Of a stretch of 14,807 bases of DNA, positions 10,471 through 14,807 are shown one piece after another. Position 1 is the stretch's first letter. Each line of letters starts with the position of its first letter. The notes under the pieces were generated by a model. The model was not told the origin of the DNA, did not search any database, and saw nothing but the letters and a program-made list of their open reading frames with translations. The translations under genes and the position numbers were made by a program. Source of the stretch: Galdieria sulphuraria (Eukaryota > Rhodophyta > Bangiophyceae > Galdieriales > Galdieriaceae). The stretch covers positions 1-14,807 of the forward strand of contig NW_005178395.1 in NCBI RefSeq assembly GCF_000341285.1, in the 5' to 3' direction.

Positions 10471-10500
10471 TCCACAAATCAATTTTGGTACATTTGTGGA
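10471..10500. repeat. Perfect 9-bp inverted repeat with 12-nt spacer
   Basis: TCCACAAAT (10471-10479) and ATTTGTGGA (10492-10500) are exact reverse complements, extendable by a G-T wobble pair. This is the longest perfect small hairpin I found in the gene-poor block. It could be a protein-binding dyad or an RNA hairpin, or arise by chance. Confidence 0.5.
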
Positions 10501-12210
10501 TTCACTTTCATATTGAATGACAATGTATTTCTAGAATATTGAGAACATGTTACTATGGATGAGCATAAATCAATCAGCATCCACTATTCTTATATCTGTA
10601 CGGAATTCAATTAAACTTTGTTTGAATCCATTGACTCCTATCAGTATTGGTGAGAACGTTCTCGCTTTACTGCCTTGGCACCAAGCTCAACTTGCGTCAT
10701 AGAATCATTATTTTTTTTTTGATAAAGATACTGTGTTAAAAGTCTATTGCTTGTTTCTATTGACTGGTCGGAGAGTAGTCATCATCTTGTTATCTTGTCT
10801 TTTCAAGAAAGTTGCAATTACTGAACACTAAAAACTGAACTTTAATTAAAATAAAGTATCACATCGATAAACTATACTATTCATATACTACAGAATCATT
10901 TGATTTAGAAGAAAACTCAACTAGATTGCAGACGATTGGTCACAAAGGAGCTGCAAAAAGAAGCAAAGTAACCTTGCTGATACAAGCTATTGAATCTCTT
11001 GTCACATGGAAATATGTTATATAGTACAAGATGAAGAAAATGATTCCTTTCATTTCAACTTTTATACAACTCGCTAAACAAAAAATACAACAATTTGCTT
11101 TGGAAGAAAATATATGATGAAAGATATAAAGTGAAAAAAGAAAAAAATGGCTTTCTAGTTCAATAGACTACAGAGATAGTATTATGAGCAAAAAGTCTTG
11201 ACTTTGATTCTCACTAGAAACATCAACGATACTCTTGTCGTCATTAGTAGAAAAAGTATTCCCTACTAGTACCTCATACTGGTAACAGTAGAACGTTTAT
11301 AGCACTTTGTTTTGTTTATCCATTCTACTGATATGCATGAACTGTATTTGAACACCATAAAATAAAAAGTAGGCTGTTGAAACAAAATGGTTAATGTTTG
11401 TGTATTTCATGGCATCCCTAATCGTTACAAATTGCCCAAAGCTTCAAAGAACTGATTACTTTAGGCATTCTTTATCCTTTTCACACTCACCTTATTATTC
11501 TTCTTCCTTTTTTTTCTTATTAAAAATGAATATCATACAATCCTCACTGATAGAAGACAATCAAATTTCTATTCAAAAAGGCAAAGTGTAGAATAAAGCA
11601 AGGAATATACAATCTTACTTGCAGAATCATTATTTGCATCTTTGTAGATATTATTCTCTATATAGTTGTAGCTTTCTTTACTGGTTTGGAAAGTTTACAC
11701 AACAACATTTATAGGAAGAACAATATTAAGTTTATGATTCAACTTGATCCCGATACTATTATTCCATGAATAAGGATATCACTCATCATACTCGACGAAT
11801 GGTTTTGGATTCGAACTAATCAATCTATCTTATGTCAATCAACAACTTGACCGGAAAAAAGTTGCTTGTATTTATTTCCATTGCAATAATTATTGGGGTC
11901 TTGGTATAAACTGGCAGAAATGATTACAAAAGCAGAATTTACTATCTGATTTGCACATTTGACGACAACAATAACAGCAACTCTTAGAAGAGATGGGACA
12001 ACACTTCTCACTACAGCATTATTCTCGAAGAGTCATAAACATAGTATTTCATCTGTAGTTTCTCATTCATTTAGAATTATGGTTGGTGTTTTACGACCAC
12101 TCGCTTTCTGTATATTAAAAACTCAATACATTCTTGAATTGTGGAACGGATATATTTTTCTATCTAATCGACAAGACTAGAGACAATAGGGATATGAGCT
12201 AGTTTCCAGG

Positions 12211-12233
12211 AATCAGTTTAAATTCAACTGATT
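12211..12233. repeat. Perfect 8-bp inverted repeat with 7-nt loop
   Basis: AATCAGTT (12211-12218) and AACTGATT (12226-12233) flank TAAATTC. The right arm overlaps one of the recurrent TTCAACT words. No function is assigned. Confidence 0.4.
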
Positions 12234-14147
12234 TTAAAAGATCATAGTTTCGGCTATGTTGAATCGAGTTTAAACTGTATTGAGTGGAGAAACAAGCGAC
12301 TGTGCAAAACAGGGCAATCAACCATCAAAAAAGAGAATAAGCCAAGTGCTTTGCTTGAGAGAATCAGAACAATGTCGTCGGATTAAGAGCAATTCATTGT
12401 TTCTTTAAGCACCTTTCATTCTCTCATTCACGGAGCCTTACCTATAGAATTGCACGAGTTCGTCATAAATAGAATATTATTGGTTTCTGTCATATCATTC
12501 ATGCCTAAAGACAAGCTCGATTTTAAGTTGCAGAAAGAGGGACTGTAATCTATCCTGGCCACTTTTGTATTGAACTTGGTGTCAAATAGAACGACTTGAC
12601 CTTGTCCATTTGAATTCATATTTTCTTATGAATACTGTATTTGAAGAGTACCTATCATATGCTATTCGAATTTACCCTTAGCTTTTTTTTCACTGTTTAT
12701 CATACAGCAAATCCTGTAACTTAGTTCATAAAAGCCTTGGTATCGTTGAGACTATCAAGTTTTATGGCTATGAATTGTACAGTTTTGATAGAACCCAGTT
12801 GTCACCAATCTGTTTCATCAAGGATCGATTTGATAGTGGGACATATATAATGTCGCAGCTAACTACAAAATCATATTCATACGAGACAATTCAACTCAAC
12901 TGAAAGGAACTGTATGCTCAGCAACTTTAGAGATCATTCCCATTTTAAGTAGAAGAACGCAAACATTCGGTTTGATGTTGTTTGAAAGATTTGAATCCAC
13001 ACGACAACTTGAGAAGATTGACGAAGAAGCACTTTGATCCTAACCTTTGATTGTTAGTACTTCAAGTCATGCTGAGACATATGGTTATGTCCGTTTACTT
13101 CCTTTGGTGAAAAAAGTTGTCCCTTACCTTTGTTATATTAAGCTATTACAAAATCAAGTTGATAACCTGGTACAGCTTTTACTAGTACAGGGTGCCTTTC
13201 ACAGCAGACTCTTTGTTATCTTTATGGATGAAGAATTGAGCTTGGTTTGTGTTGATTCATTGACTGATTGATTGATTGTTTTGTGTCATACTAGCCTATT
13301 TACTTATCAAGTGACAAATAATCGCACTCGGATTTGTAAAATTGACTGATTCCAGTATTTGAGGAATAGTAGTAAAACAACTCTATTGAAAAAGGTGACC
13401 TAAGAATTCACTTTAGACAGATTGTTGATTTGCGAGTCAAAGACAAGTTGTACCATAGAAAAAGATTTATACAAGGTACGTGATATAGATAGGAGTAGTT
13501 TCATTGTTCATTCTCCAGTTGAATACGGACTGGATTGGATAGTGCTAATAGAATAAAATGGGTTGTTTGAACCACACTGGGTTGTTCGTCTATTATGAGT
13601 TTTTAGCTCATCAAGATATTTTATCGTGGCACTATAAAACTCTCTGTCCCATAAGAAGAGTCGTTATACCCTAGACTTTGGGTCATATAGTATTTATATA
13701 TCCTCAATAGTCTATTTAATACAGATTGCTTCACGATTGTAAGAATTTATTGGAAGAATTTACCTAAGTAGAGTTGGCAGACGAAATACCAACGAGTACT
13801 AGTATTCTTTCATCTAAATACACAGAGGACAATCTAGTTGATAGTTTTCTTGACAAGAATCATTACTAGAGAAAATCCCCACATTCTCTCCTCATAGTTG
13901 TAAATTACTTTCTAATTCTAAACAGATCGTTGACCGAAACTCGTTTGAATCCATTGTTTCCAGAATTGACCCAATGTTGAATCATATTGGTATACTGTAA
14001 AATGAAGATTTTGTTGTTGCTATTGGGTCTGATTTTGCATAATATGTTGAGCACCAATATACACACTTTTTACTGATTTTTTCTGCTAATGGGAAAGATG
14101 GGCAATTTGGAAAGAGTGGCCAATTAGGAATGGGCCCGCGCAATTTT

Positions 14148-14206
14148 GATTTGAAAATTGCCATTATGGGTGTGGGGTGGGAAAGAATGGGTAAATTGGA
14201 AATGGG
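14148..14206 (+). repeat. Direct repeat copy 1 of the G-rich island
   Basis: Matches 14288-14343 over nearly its whole length. Differences are a G/A change early in the unit and extra G/T bases in the middle. The flanking sequence upstream of both copies is also related, so the underlying period is about 140 bp. Confidence 0.75.
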
Positions 14207-14287
14207 AGAGAGTGGGGAAATTGCCAAGGGGAAAATGGGTGGGGAAAGGGTGTGAGGCAATTGGGGCCAACCCAAAGGTGATTGTGT

Positions 14288-14343
14288 GATTTGAAAATTA
14301 CCATTATGGAATGCGGGGAAGAATGGGTAAATTGGAAATGGGG
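14288..14343 (+). repeat. Direct repeat copy 2 of the G-rich island
   Basis: Second copy, slightly shorter than the first. The island ends right after it, and an AATAAA on the plus strand follows at 14377-14382. Confidence 0.75.
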
Positions 14344-14641
14344 CATTTGAAATTGCGGACAGTGTGTGTAAAAATCAATAAAGCCATTTGAAACAGTAAA
14401 AGATCATTCCAAGAAAGTTAACTTTGATTTCCACACTGATAACGAAACATTAAGAGCCAATGCTTTAAAGACACATTCTATGCAAAAGAAGAGAAGAATG
14501 ACAAAGAATGGTTATTTTTTTCCTTTTCTTCAAAAATACTTGTTTTGAATCACCACAACAAAAAAATACGTTTCGATTCAGCAAAAAAAAACAGTCTGTA
14601 ACATGTTTAGGTTCCACCTCAATATTGTTTGAAATGACTCT

Positions 14642-14806
14642 TTAAAAATGGACAAGTACCCTTGAGAGTAACGAGTTTGGAAAAACACAAGTAATATTGA
14701 GTTGAGTAGCCAGTTGAATGATATCATCGTTTGGTTTACCAAGACATTGAACAAAGCTACAAATGGTAAAAGTCAAAGAAAAGTTGTCCTTTCGAAGATC
14801 AAGTCT
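14642..14806 (-). CDS. C-terminal 54 codons of an unidentified minus-strand gene (partial)
   Basis: The minus-strand frame is open from the right window edge to TAA at 14642-14644. The peptide mixes hydrophobic and polar residues in a globular-looking pattern, with the central segment CLGKPNDDIIQLATQLNITC and an end PNSLLSRVLVHF. I do not recognise the family. There is no AATAAA within 250 bases downstream on its strand, so the 3' end signal is unclear. Codon choice is not visibly different from the 705-residue gene. A run of 54 open codons to the edge is suggestive but not proof. More sequence to the right would decide it. Confidence 0.45.
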   Translation of the reverse strand, partial: RLDLRKDNFSLTFTICSFVQCLGKPNDDIIQLATQLNITCVFPNSLLSRVLVHF

Positions 14807-14807
14807 A

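Larger units (their letters stand above)
9049..14089. other. Gene-poor AT-rich block, third part
   Basis: About 5 kb with no supported gene. Frames are broken at close to the chance rate. No transposon, RNA gene or CRISPR-like array is visible. It contains splice-like signals (9981-10010 on plus, 12441 on minus), two clear inverted repeats (10471-10500, 12211-12233), a T10 run at 10711-10720 and seven copies of AGTTGAA in either orientation. Whether it is ordinary intergenic DNA, a decayed gene or element, or a set of short exons cannot be settled by eye. Confidence 0.45.
14090..14350 (+). repeat. G-rich low-complexity island with ~140-bp imperfect direct repeats
   Basis: Composition changes abruptly from AT-rich to strongly G-rich on the plus strand, with recurring words such as AAATTGG and AATGGG. 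Two long copies align: 14148-14206 and 14288-14343, both running from GATTTGAAAATT to GGTAAATTGGAAATGGG, about 140 bp apart and differing by a few bases and a small gap. Two stretches fit the four-run G-quadruplex pattern: 14168-14191 and 14228-14250. Proline-rich frames on the minus strand here are a by-product of the C-rich complement. The unit is not one of the common telomere repeats. Confidence 0.7.

Noticed and set aside
8436-10931. TCAACTAGATTGC shared near 8433 and 10918
   Set aside because: A single shared 13-mer in over 11 kb of AT-rich DNA is expected by chance, and the flanks do not align beyond A-rich sequence.
10303-12370. Plus-strand frame 2 reads as protein-like text interrupted by stops, suggesting a decayed gene
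   Set aside because: Stops occur about once per 18 codons over most of it, close to the chance rate, and no family motif survives. The impression of coding sense is not strong enough to call a pseudogene.
13047-13271. Plus-strand 74-codon frame with a Leu/Val-rich stretch
   Set aside because: It starts at a TTG rather than ATG, lacks recognisable motifs, and is of chance length in T-rich DNA.
13982-14346. Two proline-rich minus-strand frames (97 and 60 codons)
   Set aside because: They are the complement of the G-rich repeat island. Their similarity to each other in different frames follows from the DNA repeat, and they lack any coding support.

Overview
The window looks like nuclear DNA of a eukaryote. 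Three things suggest this: a gene with a TATA-like upstream element and an AATAAA poly(A) signal, no Shine-Dalgarno or operon structure, and long AT-rich non-coding stretches with scattered splice-like signals. The main gene has the look of the Crinkler/RHS-type (CR) NTPase-nuclease families. These are found in oomycetes, chytrids, kinetoplastids and various protists and algae. An AT-rich protist or alga (for example a Galdieria-like red alga) would fit, but nothing here proves a lineage.

Layout: bases 1-63 read as the last 20 codons of a plus-strand gene, followed at once by a poly(A) signal. About 1 kb of spacer follows. The only large intact gene runs on the minus strand from an ATG at 3171 to a stop at 1054. 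It encodes 705 residues, with an N-terminal P-loop NTPase (GSGKT, Walker B FDE, a GG-P-G motif) and a C-terminal region resembling a PD-(D/E)xK nuclease in which the usual acidic residue before xK is alanine. From about 3.2 to 14.6 kb there is no convincing intact gene. This block holds CAA microsatellites, small inverted repeats, weak splice-like signals (the best around 8787-9048), and a clear excess of the heptamer AGTTGAA. At 14.09-14.35 kb the composition changes sharply to a G-rich plus strand with an imperfect ~140-bp direct repeat and two quadruplex-type motifs. The right edge holds the last 54 codons of a minus-strand gene that I do not recognise.

How the pieces work together: the partial left gene (+) and the CR-like gene (-) converge on a shared ~0.9-kb 3' spacer, with poly(A) signals of both pointing inward. 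The CR-like gene stands alone on the other side, next to a gene-poor block of about 11.4 kb. An isolated, intronless NTPase-nuclease gene beside gene-poor repetitive DNA is what one expects of a rapidly evolving, possibly subtelomeric, accessory locus, but that is inference. Function predictions rest on motifs read by eye.
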